A DNA stretch of 64,000 bases, taken from the NCBI RefSeq assembly GCF_016865425.1, contig NZ_AP023355.1:1238198-1302197 (forward strand), written 5' to 3'. This document shows positions 43,330 through 50,567 of the stretch, piece by piece (positions within the stretch are counted from its first letter, which is position 1; every line of letters begins with the position of its first letter). Under the pieces are notes generated by a model. It made no database searches. It had not been told where the DNA came from and saw only the letters and a list, made by a program, of their open reading frames with translations. Both the position numbers and the translations under genes were made by a program. Source of the DNA: Actinocatenispora thailandica (GTDB taxonomy: Bacteria > Actinomycetota > Actinomycetes > Mycobacteriales > Micromonosporaceae).

Positions 43330-44286
43330 TCAGCGCCCCTTCGCGTAGCGGGGATCGATCCGGTCGCGCAGCGCGTCGCCGAGGATGTTGAACGCGAGGA
43401 CGACGGTCAGGATCGCCAGGCCGGGGAACACGCTGACCCACCACTTGGACAGGTCGTGCGAGCCGAGCGCGATCATCGCGCCCCACTCGGCGGCCGGCGG
43501 TCGCGGCCCGAGCCCGAGGAACGACAGCGCGGCGAGCATCAGTACCGCGTTGCCCAGTTCCAGGGTGGCCAGCACGACGGCCGGGCCGACACTGTTCGGC
43601 AGCACGTCGCGGCGCAGCGCCCGGACCGGCCCGACGCCGAGCAGCCGTGCCGCGTGCAGGTAGTCCTCGCCGCGGACCGTCAGTACCGCGCTGCGGATGA
43701 CCCGGGCGTACACCGGCCAGGACACGATCACCAGCGCCAGCACCGCGTTGCGGGTGCTCGGTCCGAACGCCGCGGACACCGCCATCGCGAGGATGATCTG
43801 CGGGAACGCGAACACCAGGTCGGTCAGCCGCATCAGCGCCTCGTCGACGAACCGGCCGAGGTAGCCGGCGATCAGCCCGAGCACGCCACCGACCGCGAGT
43901 GCCAGCGCCACGATGATCAGCGCCAGCGGGATCGACAACCGGGCGCCGTAGACGACCCGGCTGAGGATGTCCCGGCCCAGCTCGTCGGTGCCGAACGGGT
44001 GCGCGCCCGACGGCGGCAGGTAGGTGGCCGGATGCTGCGCGAGCGGGTCGTACGGGGCGATCAGCGGCGCCAGCGCGGCGACGAGCAGCCAGCCGACGAG
44101 GATCGCCAGCGACACCACGGTCAGCGGCTGCCGCCACAGTGGGCGGCTCGGTCCGTTGCCGCGCAGCCGGCGCAGCCAGCTGCGCCGGGCGAGTGGCCGG
44201 CGCACCCGGCGGTCGGTCAGGTCCACGGCCGGTGGTGCCTCGGTACCGGTCGGCTCGGTCACGGTGCGCTCGCTTTGCTCGGTCAT
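43330..44286 (-). CDS. dipeptide-type ABC transporter permease (DppC/OppC type)
   Basis: A 318-residue membrane protein with a long charged N-terminus, about six membrane helices and the OppC N-terminal domain (LIAPYDPLAQHPATYLPP, HPFGTDELGRDILSRV). The binding-protein-dependent permease loop is near EDYLHAARLLGVGPVRALRRD. The C-terminal DALRDRIDPR is characteristic. Start overlaps the DppB-type stop (ATGA). Confidence 0.93.
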   Translation of the reverse strand: MTEQSERTVTEPTGTEAPPAVDLTDRRVRRPLARRSWLRRLRGNGPSRPLWRQPLTVVSLAILVGWLLVAALAPLIAPYDPLAQHPATYLPPSGAHPFGTDELGRDILSRVVYGARLSIPLALIIVALALAVGGVLGLIAGYLGRFVDEALMRLTDLVFAFPQIILAMAVSAAFGPSTRNAVLALVIVSWPVYARVIRSAVLTVRGEDYLHAARLLGVGPVRALRRDVLPNSVGPAVVLATLELGNAVLMLAALSFLGLGPRPPAAEWGAMIALGSHDLSKWWVSVFPGLAILTVVLAFNILGDALRDRIDPRYAKGR

Positions 44287-45365
44287 GACAGCCGGATTCT
44301 CGGGTCGATCAGCCCGTAGAGCAGGTCGACCAGCAGGTTGACGACGGTGTAGACGAGGGCGACGAACAGGCTGACGCCGAGGATGGACGGCAGGTCCAGC
44401 CCGGTGGCGCTGCGGAACGCATACTGGCCGAGGCCGGGCCAGCCGAAGATGTTCTCCACCAGTACGGTGCCGGACAGCAGCGAGGCGAACGCCAGCCCGG
44501 ACACCGTGATCACCGGTACCAGGCCGGCGCGCAGCAGGTGCCGGCCGAGGACGGTGCGGGTCGGCAGCCCCTTCGCGTACGCGGCCCGGATGTAGTCCTG
44601 CTGCAGCACCTCCAGCATCGCCGATCGGACGAACCGGATGAGCGTCGCCACCGTCAGGCAGGTCAGCACCAGTACCGGCAGCACCAGGTGCTGCACCGCG
44701 TCCCACGCCGCGGCCCACTGGCCGGCGAGCGCCGCGTCCACTGTGTACATCCCGGTCACCGACGGCGGCGGGGCGAACTGCGGGCTGAGCCGGCCGCCGG
44801 ACGGGGACACCCCGAGCAGGTAGAAGAACAGGTACAGCACGACCAGCGAGAGCCAGAACGGCGGGGTGGACAGCCCGAGCAGCGAACCGACCCGGACCAC
44901 CTGGTCGCTCGCCCGGCCGTGCCGGACCGCGGCGAGCATGCCGACCGCGGTACCGATCACCAGCGCGAGGATCATGCTCGGCACGGCCAGTTCCAGCGTC
45001 GCCGGAACGTACTGCACCAGGTCGGTGAGCACCGGCCGGCCGGTCTGCTGCGAGGTGCCGAGGTCGCCGTGCAGCAGGTTCTGCAGGTAGTGCAGGTATT
45101 GCAGCCAGATCGGCTGGTCCAGCCCCCACTTGGCGCGGTAGGCGGCGACCACCGCCGGGTCGTTGAGCGCCTGCTCGGACAGGTTCGCCGTCGCCGCGTC
45201 CCCGGGCACCACGTGCACCAGCGCGAACGTCACCACGGTGACGCCCCACAGCAGGCCGATCGTGATGGCGATCCGCTTGGCCAGGAACCGCACCAGCGTC
45301 GGTACCCGGGGCCGCCGCGCGGCGGGCTGCTCGCCCGCCGCGGGCTCGATCGTCGTCGCCGTCAT
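44283..45365 (-). CDS. dipeptide-type ABC transporter permease (DppB/OppB type)
   Basis: A 360-residue permease starting with cytoplasmic residues, then FLAKRIAITIGLLWGVTVVTFALVHVVPGD, the OppB-like N-terminal helix with a following periplasmic loop. Several helices carry the permease motif (EVLQQDYIRAAYAKGLPTRTV) and the end reads GLIDPRIRLS. It lies seven bases after the substrate-binding protein gene and overlaps the next permease. Confidence 0.94.
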   Translation of the reverse strand: MTATTIEPAAGEQPAARRPRVPTLVRFLAKRIAITIGLLWGVTVVTFALVHVVPGDAATANLSEQALNDPAVVAAYRAKWGLDQPIWLQYLHYLQNLLHGDLGTSQQTGRPVLTDLVQYVPATLELAVPSMILALVIGTAVGMLAAVRHGRASDQVVRVGSLLGLSTPPFWLSLVVLYLFFYLLGVSPSGGRLSPQFAPPPSVTGMYTVDAALAGQWAAAWDAVQHLVLPVLVLTCLTVATLIRFVRSAMLEVLQQDYIRAAYAKGLPTRTVLGRHLLRAGLVPVITVSGLAFASLLSGTVLVENIFGWPGLGQYAFRSATGLDLPSILGVSLFVALVYTVVNLLVDLLYGLIDPRIRLS

Positions 45366-45372
45366 CGGGAAC

Positions 45373-46974
45373 TCACTTGGTCCCGACGGCCGCGATGTCC
45401 ACCTGCCAGCCGGCCGGCGCGTACACCGCGCCGCTCAGCGCCGGCGAGGCCACCACCACGCCGGAGTTGTACGCCATCGGAATGTACGGCGAGTGCTGGT
45501 TGAGCAGCCGCTGCCAGTCCTGCAGCGCGCGCTGCTGCGCAGCCGGGTCGAGGGTCTGCTGCACCTTCTTGCCGGCGGCGACCACCGCTTTGTCGGCGCG
45601 GGCGACGGTCCAGCCGGTGGTGGCGGCGGTGCCCTGGCCCGGCGCCAGGTTGTTCACCAGCGACGCGGCGACCGGGTAGTTGAGGCTCTGCGGGCTGAAC
45701 CGCATCGCGACCTTGCCGGACTGCTGCGCGTTCAGGAACGAGGTGAGCGGCTGCGGGTCGAGCACCAGCTTGATGCCCGCCTTTTTCACGTCGCCCTGCA
45801 CCTTGGTGGCGATGGTGCCGAGATCGACGCCGCGGTAGGTGATCGACGGGTACATCAGCTTCACCGACGGGTCGTGCAGCCCGGCGTCGGCGAGCAGTTG
45901 CTTCGCCTTGGCCAGGTCCTGGTGCTGCGCCTCGCTCGCGGGCAGCGCCCCCGGGAAGGCCGGCGGGACGACTCCGGCTGCCGGGCTCGCGTTGCCGCCG
46001 AACAGCTTCGCCACCCCGGTGTAGTCGATCGCGGCCCGGACCGCCTGCACGAACGCCGGGTTGCTGGTGGTCTTCGAGATCTTCGGGTCGGCGTTCAACG
46101 TGAGGAAGTAGAACGTGTCGTCGGCGCTGGACTGCTGCAGGGTCTTCGGCAGCCCTTCCAGCATCGTGCCGGACAGGTCCAGCGCCAGCTCGGCGCCCTT
46201 GGTCCGGGACATGGTCAGCTTCTGGTTCTGCACGTCCATGTTGCGCAGCACCACCCGGCTGAACTTCGGCTTGGCGCCCCAGTACTTCGGGTTCGCCTTG
46301 AGCACCAGCTGGGAGGAGGCGTCGAAGCTGTCCAGCAGGTACGGGCCGGAGCCGGCGGACGTGCCGTCCAGGTACTTCTGCGCGCTGTCGGTCTTCGCCG
46401 CGTCGGCGCCGTCGGTACCGCCCTTTTCCTTGACCAGCTTCGCGTTGACGATCCCGGTGTACGGCTGGGTCAGGATCACCGGCACGTTCGGGTCGGCCTT
46501 CGCGGCGTGCACCACGACGGTGTACGCGTCGGTCTTGGTCGCGGTCAGGTTCGCGACCGTCACCGACGGGCTCGCCTTGAGGTTGCGCAGCCGGTTCAGG
46601 CTGAACACGACGTCGTCGGCGGTCAGCTTGTCGCCGTTGCCGAACGTCGCGTCCTTGCGCAGGTGGAAGGTGAACGTCTTGGCGTCCGCGGACGCCTGGT
46701 ACGAGGTGGCGAGGTCCGGCTGCGGCTTGGTCATGTCCGAGCCGTGGAACGTCAGCAGCGTGTCGTACATGGCGTGCACGGCGGTGTTGCCGGTCGCCTC
46801 GTACACGTGTCCCGGGTCGAGGCTCTTGACCACGAAGGACGTGTCGATGGTGAGGGTGCTGCCGCCGGCCGAGCCGGCGTCACCGCCCGCGGAGCAGGCG
46901 GCAGCGGTGCTGGCCAGGGCGAGCGCGGTGAGCGCGATCCCGGCGCGGCGCATCAGGCGCGGCGTCGCCGACAT
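45373..46974 (-). CDS. ABC transporter substrate-binding lipoprotein, family 5 (peptide/nickel type)
   Basis: A 533-residue lipoprotein with an N-terminal signal ending in the lipobox TAAAC. The family 5 fold is visible from FVVKSLDPGHVYEATGNTAVHAMYDTL onwards, with FTFHLRKDATFGNGDKLTADDVVFSL as the conserved motif. Such proteins bind di- and oligopeptides outside the membrane and deliver them to Dpp/Opp-type permeases. It heads the leftward operon just after the palindromic divergent promoter, so it should be regulated together with the XRE gene. Peptide specificity is inferred from context, not from residues. Confidence 0.93.
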   Translation of the reverse strand: MSATPRLMRRAGIALTALALASTAAACSAGGDAGSAGGSTLTIDTSFVVKSLDPGHVYEATGNTAVHAMYDTLLTFHGSDMTKPQPDLATSYQASADAKTFTFHLRKDATFGNGDKLTADDVVFSLNRLRNLKASPSVTVANLTATKTDAYTVVVHAAKADPNVPVILTQPYTGIVNAKLVKEKGGTDGADAAKTDSAQKYLDGTSAGSGPYLLDSFDASSQLVLKANPKYWGAKPKFSRVVLRNMDVQNQKLTMSRTKGAELALDLSGTMLEGLPKTLQQSSADDTFYFLTLNADPKISKTTSNPAFVQAVRAAIDYTGVAKLFGGNASPAAGVVPPAFPGALPASEAQHQDLAKAKQLLADAGLHDPSVKLMYPSITYRGVDLGTIATKVQGDVKKAGIKLVLDPQPLTSFLNAQQSGKVAMRFSPQSLNYPVAASLVNNLAPGQGTAATTGWTVARADKAVVAAGKKVQQTLDPAAQQRALQDWQRLLNQHSPYIPMAYNSGVVVASPALSGAVYAPAGWQVDIAAVGTK

Positions 46975-47162
46975 GGCGGATTCCCTTCGGGGCAGGGGCG
47001 GGGGAGCGGCCGTACGGACACGGCCGCGGAGTGACGGTGAGTGGTGGGGCAGGCGGCGTTGCCTGCCGGTCGGTCGCCCGCGACGGTCGGTGACGATGGC
47101 CGGCCGGTACGCGGGATCGGCGGCGTCGCGAGGGTGGGCGGCGCGCCGGGCTGGTGTTCAGT

Positions 47163-47226
47163 TCTAGCAGACCTTACCTGGTGCTGTTTGACCATGCTAG
47201 ACACACCCGTGTAGTCTCGTCAAACA
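47163..47226. promoter_or_regulatory. symmetric overlapping divergent promoter with nested inverted repeats
   Basis: TGTTTGAC (47185-47192) and GTCAAACA (47219-47226) are exact inverted repeats. Rightward promoter: TTGACC (47188-47193), 18 bases, TAGTCT (47212-47217), towards the XRE gene. Leftward promoter: TTGACG (47224-47219), 18 bases, TAGCAT (47200-47195), towards the binding-protein gene. TCTAGCA (47163-47169) and TGCTAGA (47195-47201) form a second inverted repeat. Both promoters occupy the same DNA face to face, so one bound protein, probably the XRE regulator, would control both directions. Confidence 0.7.
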
Positions 47227-47256
47227 AGTTCATCGTCAGCGATCGAATGGGGTGTC

Positions 47257-47793
47257 ATGCTCGGCGACAGACTCCGCGACCTCCGGGCCCAACACAGCCT
47301 GACGCTGCGTCAGCTGGCCCAGCAGGCAGACGTGTCACCGGCGCTGCTCAGCCAGATCGAGAACGGCGCGACCGACCCGAGTCTGGCCACTTTGCGTAAG
47401 CTTGCGCGGGTCTTCGACGCCTCGATCGCCACCCTGTTCGCCGACCCGGACGCACCGGCCGTGCACGTCAGCAGGCCCGGCTCGCGGACCCGGCTGGCCG
47501 CGCCGCGCGGCCAGATCGCCTACGACCGGCTCACCCCCGGCCGCGGCGACCTGGAGGTCCTGCAGGCCGACCTCGCACCGGGCGACGCCTCGTCACCCGA
47601 GCCGTGGTCGCACCCGTCGACGGAGTGCACCGTCGTGCTGGCCGGCGAGATCGTCGCCGAGATCAACGGTGACCGGCACCGGCTGGCCGAGGGGGAGTCG
47701 ATCACCTTCGACTCCCGGCTGCCACACCGCTACCGCAACGACAGCGATGCGGCCGCCCGGATCATCATCGCCGTCACCCCACCCACCCCCTGA
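47257..47793 (+). CDS. XRE-family regulator with C-terminal cupin
   Basis: A 178-residue regulator. The helix-turn-helix (residues 3-60) reads LRDLRAQHSLTLRQLAQQADVSPALLSQIENG. The cupin domain (about 95-175) has WSHPSTECTVVLAGEIVAEING and LPHRYRND. This SutR/PuuR-like build usually senses a small metabolite and represses linked catabolic genes. It starts at the divergent promoter and probably binds the palindromes there. It is followed 73 bases later by the DapA-family gene. Ligand is inferred to be an operon substrate such as hydroxyproline or a derivative. Confidence 0.9.
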   Translation: MLGDRLRDLRAQHSLTLRQLAQQADVSPALLSQIENGATDPSLATLRKLARVFDASIATLFADPDAPAVHVSRPGSRTRLAAPRGQIAYDRLTPGRGDLEVLQADLAPGDASSPEPWSHPSTECTVVLAGEIVAEINGDRHRLAEGESITFDSRLPHRYRNDSDAAARIIIAVTPPTP

Positions 47794-47834
47794 GCCGCCG
47801 GCGTGCCGGCCCCGCCGGTGCGCTGGCGGCTCAC

Positions 47835-47852
47835 CCCGGGTTCGATCCCGGG
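47835..47852 (+). repeat. 6-bp hairpin overlapping the ribosome-binding region of the DapA-family gene
   Basis: CCCGGG (47835-47840), loop TTCGAT, CCCGGG (47847-47852). The stem ends just before AGAAAGG, 15 bases ahead of GTG 47867. It could lower translation or mark an end of the XRE transcript. It resembles a tRNA T-arm but has a six-base loop and no tRNA around it. Confidence 0.45.
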
Positions 47853-47866
47853 AGAAAGGCAGCATC

Positions 47867-48802
47867 GTGAACCGGGACAGTGTCGACTGGCACGGCTACC
47901 TTCCCGCCGTCACCACCCCGTTCGCCGCCACCGGCGAGCTGGACACCGGCGCCTGGCGCGAGCAGCTCGACTGGCTCGCCGCCGAACGGATGCACGGGCT
48001 GATCGTGGCCGGTACCACCGGCGAGTGGTTCAGCCTGAGCGAACGCGAGCGGGCGACCCTGTTCGAGCAGGCGGCCGACCGCGTCGGTGACCGGCTGACG
48101 GTGCTCGGCGGCTGCAACGCGTACACCCCGGCCGAGGTGGTCCGGCACGCGCGGGCCGCGCGCGGCGCCGGCCTCGCCGGCATCCTGCTGTCCCCGCCGC
48201 CGTACCTGGTGCCGAACCGGCGCGAGATCGTCGCGTTCTACACCGCGGTCAGCGCGGCGGTCGACATCCCGATCTGCGTGTACAACTGGCCGCGCGGCAC
48301 CAACGTCGAGCTGGACACCGAGCTGCTCGCCGAACTCGCCGGGATCGACCACGTCGTCGCGGTGAAGAACTCCACGCCCGACTTCGGCGCGTTCGTCCGC
48401 GGCCTGGTCGCGCTGCGCGGGCGGCTGCGCTACTTCGGTATCCCCACCAACGACACCGGGATCGCCCTGCTGCGGGGCATCGGCGGTGACGGGCTGATGG
48501 GCGCCGGTGCGGTGCTCGGCGCCGACCACCCGGACTTCTTCCGCGCGCTGGAGCGCGCCGACCTCGACGAGGCGCGGCGGCTGGGAGAGCGCGACCGGAT
48601 CCTGATGGGCGACTGGTTCACCGCCGACCTCGGCGGCCGGTTCGGCTCCGCGCCGGCCATCCTCAAGTACGCGCTGCGCCGCCGCGGGGTGCCCGCCGGC
48701 CACGTCCGGGCCCCGCTGCTGCCGCTGACCGACGCCGAACAGCGCCGGGTCGACGACACCCTGGCCCGGCTCGGCCTGCTCGACCGCAGCCCGGTCGGGT
48801 GA
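47867..48802 (+). CDS. DapA-family aldolase/deaminase (candidate pyrroline-4-hydroxy-2-carboxylate deaminase)
   Basis: A 311-residue member of the dihydrodipicolinate synthase/N-acetylneuraminate lyase superfamily. Motifs are AGTTGEWFSLS, Tyr139 in ICVYNWP and Schiff-base Lys167 in HVVAVKNS. Genuine DapA is unlikely because the gene sits with D-hydroxyproline-dehydrogenase-like subunits, the usual setting of the DapA-like deaminase of the trans-4-hydroxyproline pathway. The GTG start is chosen at the domain start behind AGAAAGG. The reaction would convert the pyrroline product to alpha-ketoglutarate semialdehyde. Pathway assignment is inferred. Confidence 0.8.
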   Translation: MNRDSVDWHGYLPAVTTPFAATGELDTGAWREQLDWLAAERMHGLIVAGTTGEWFSLSERERATLFEQAADRVGDRLTVLGGCNAYTPAEVVRHARAARGAGLAGILLSPPPYLVPNRREIVAFYTAVSAAVDIPICVYNWPRGTNVELDTELLAELAGIDHVVAVKNSTPDFGAFVRGLVALRGRLRYFGIPTNDTGIALLRGIGGDGLMGAGAVLGADHPDFFRALERADLDEARRLGERDRILMGDWFTADLGGRFGSAPAILKYALRRRGVPAGHVRAPLLPLTDAEQRRVDDTLARLGLLDRSPVG

Positions 48803-48806
48803 CGGC

Positions 48807-49973
48807 GTGGACCGGTACGACGTGGCCGTGGTCGGCGGCGGGCTGCTCGGCTGCGCCACCGCGCACCACCTCGCCCGGGCCGGCAGTCGGGTCGTCCTGC
48901 TGGAGAAGGACCAGCTGAACCGGCACGCGTCCGGCCAGAACGCCGGCAGCCTGCACTTCCAGCTGGAGTACCGGATGGTCGCCGACGGCACCGACGCCGC
49001 GCGCGCCGCCCGCGCCCTGCCGCTGCACCTCGACGCGCAGCGGGCCTGGGCCGGCCTTGCGGCCGAGCTGTCCGAACCGGTCGGGGTGGCCCAGCACGGC
49101 GGGCTGATGCTGGCCGAGACCCCCGACGAGCTGGACCGGCTCGGCCGCAAGGCAGCGCTGGAACGGCGGTACGGGCTGGACGTGACCGTGCGCACCGGCG
49201 CCGAGCTGCGCGACCTCGCGCCGTACCTGTCCGGTTCGGTGCTCGGCGCCGCGTACGCGCCGGCCGAGGGCAAGGCCAACCCGCGGCTGGTGACGCTCGC
49301 GTACGCGCGGTCGGCGACCCGGGCCGGCGCCACGATCCACACCGGTACCCGGCTGGTCGGGTTGACGCACGCGGCCGGCGGCTGGCGGCTGGCGCTCGAC
49401 GACGGCCGGCTGCTCACCGCATCCGCGGTGGTGATCGCGGCCGGCGTGTGGACCGCCGAGGTTGCCGCGATGGCCGACATCCGGCTGCCGGTGATCCCGG
49501 TGGCCCTGTCGATGACGGTGACCGCGCCGGCGCCGCCGCTGCTGCCGCACCTGATCCAGCACGTCGGCCGGCGGTTGTCGATGAAGCAGAGCGGTGACGG
49601 CAACGTGCTGATCGGCGGCGGCTGGCCGGCCAAGTTCCGCACCCGTGCCGGCCGGATCGACCTGGACACCGCGCCGGACCTGCGGTACGAGTCGCTCGCC
49701 GGCAACGCCGACGCGGCCCGGGTGGTGCCCGCGGTGCTGCAACTGCCGGTACTGCGCTGCTGGTCCGGCGCGACCACGCTGACCCCCGACCAGCTGCCGA
49801 TCCTGGGCGAGATCCCGCGCCGGCCGGGGCTGTTCGCCGCGACCGGCGGGTCGGCGTTCACCCTCGGCCCCACGTACGCCCGGCTGCTCGCCGAGACGAT
49901 GCTGTCCGGCGCGCCGTCGCTGCCCGTCGACGAGTACTCACCCGCCCGGTTTGGATTCCTCAACTTTGTCTGA
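48807..49973 (+). CDS. DadA/glycine-oxidase-like FAD oxidoreductase (D-hydroxyproline dehydrogenase beta-like)
   Basis: A 388-residue flavoprotein of the DAO family. The N-terminal dinucleotide fold YDVAVVGGGLLGCATAHHLARAG, a substrate-domain centre and the C-terminal FAD motif FAATGGSAFTLGPTYARLLAE are clear. It oxidises an amine such as D-hydroxyproline, D-proline or an opine. It lies between the DapA-like gene and a small [2Fe-2S] gene plus an FAD/NAD(P) subunit, the composition of heteromeric D-hydroxyproline dehydrogenases (LhpB/E/F). The GTG start is four bases after the previous stop. Confidence 0.88.
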   Translation: MDRYDVAVVGGGLLGCATAHHLARAGSRVVLLEKDQLNRHASGQNAGSLHFQLEYRMVADGTDAARAARALPLHLDAQRAWAGLAAELSEPVGVAQHGGLMLAETPDELDRLGRKAALERRYGLDVTVRTGAELRDLAPYLSGSVLGAAYAPAEGKANPRLVTLAYARSATRAGATIHTGTRLVGLTHAAGGWRLALDDGRLLTASAVVIAAGVWTAEVAAMADIRLPVIPVALSMTVTAPAPPLLPHLIQHVGRRLSMKQSGDGNVLIGGGWPAKFRTRAGRIDLDTAPDLRYESLAGNADAARVVPAVLQLPVLRCWSGATTLTPDQLPILGEIPRRPGLFAATGGSAFTLGPTYARLLAETMLSGAPSLPVDEYSPARFGFLNFV

Positions 49974-50070
49974 CCACGCCCCCGGGCACCACGCCTCCCG
50001 GCGCCAGGTCCCCCGGTCCGATCCCGCCCGGCGCCGCGGCTCCCGGCCCGACGCCCCCTGGCCGGCCGCC

Positions 50071-50200
50071 TCCCGGTCCGACGTCACCTTGTCCGACGTC
50101 ACCCGGTCCGCCGCCCGGCCCGACGTCACCCGGTCCGACGTCAGCCGGTCCGACGTCAGCCGGTCCGACGCCAGCCTGTCCGACGTCACCCGGTCCGCCG
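50071..50200. repeat. 15-bp minisatellite upstream of the [2Fe-2S] subunit
   Basis: About eight tandem copies of a 15-base unit close to CGGTCCGACGTCACC. In the frame entering the [2Fe-2S] subunit it would encode SDVTR/SDVSR repeats. The 358 bases between the flavoprotein stop and the subunit start are otherwise made of looser Pro/Ser/Arg-coding repeats, and no other gene is seen. Whether this is an N-terminal extension or non-coding is unclear. Confidence 0.75.
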
Positions 50201-50331
50201 CCCCGGCGGATGCCGTCCAGCCGGCCGTCTCCCGGCCCGGGGTTTCGCGGCCCGATGCCGTCCGGCCGGACGCGCCCCCACCTCGACCCGGCGCCTCCCG
50301 GTACCGGGCCGGGGTCGAGCTGCCCGAGCCG

Positions 50332-50567
50332 GTGAGCATCGTCGTGGACGGCCGGCCGGTTCCGGCGCACCCGGGGAGTCGCTCGCCGCCGCGCTGTTCG
50401 CGGCCGGCGCCCGGGCCACCCGGCGTACCGCGTCGGGTGCGTTGCGCGGCCCGTACTGCAACATGGGTGTCTGCTTCGAGTGCCTGGTCACCGTCGACGG
50501 AGTGCCGGCGATCCGGTCCTGCACCCTCCCGGTGCGGGCCGGCATCCGGGTGGAGACGAACCGGTGA
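50332..50567 (+). CDS. small [2Fe-2S] subunit of amine dehydrogenase, apparent frameshift
   Basis: The gamma-type subunit (LhpF/SoxA-like). PVSIVVDGRPVPAHPG is in one frame. The continuation SLAAALFAAGARATRRTASG, then GPYCNMGVCFECLVTVDG and SCTLPVRAG is in another. One G added to GGGG at 50373-50376 joins them into a complete roughly 78-residue domain with the expected Cys pattern (C-x4-C-x2-C and a later C). The start is uncertain: GTG 50332 matches the domain start, but the frame is open to 49951 through a 15-bp tandem repeat. The stop overlaps the next gene (GTGA). Confidence 0.7.

Noticed and set aside
47831-47856. Possible tRNA T-arm (CCGGGTTCGATCCCGG-like)
   Set aside because: The loop has six bases instead of seven, and no acceptor, D or anticodon arms can be placed around it. 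It is a simple hairpin before a start codon.
49960-50370. Minus-strand frame that looks collagen-like (GPADVGPADVGPGDV)
   Set aside because: The period is five residues, dictated by the 15-bp DNA repeat, not Gly-X-Y. It is antisense to the dehydrogenase operon and lacks a start context.
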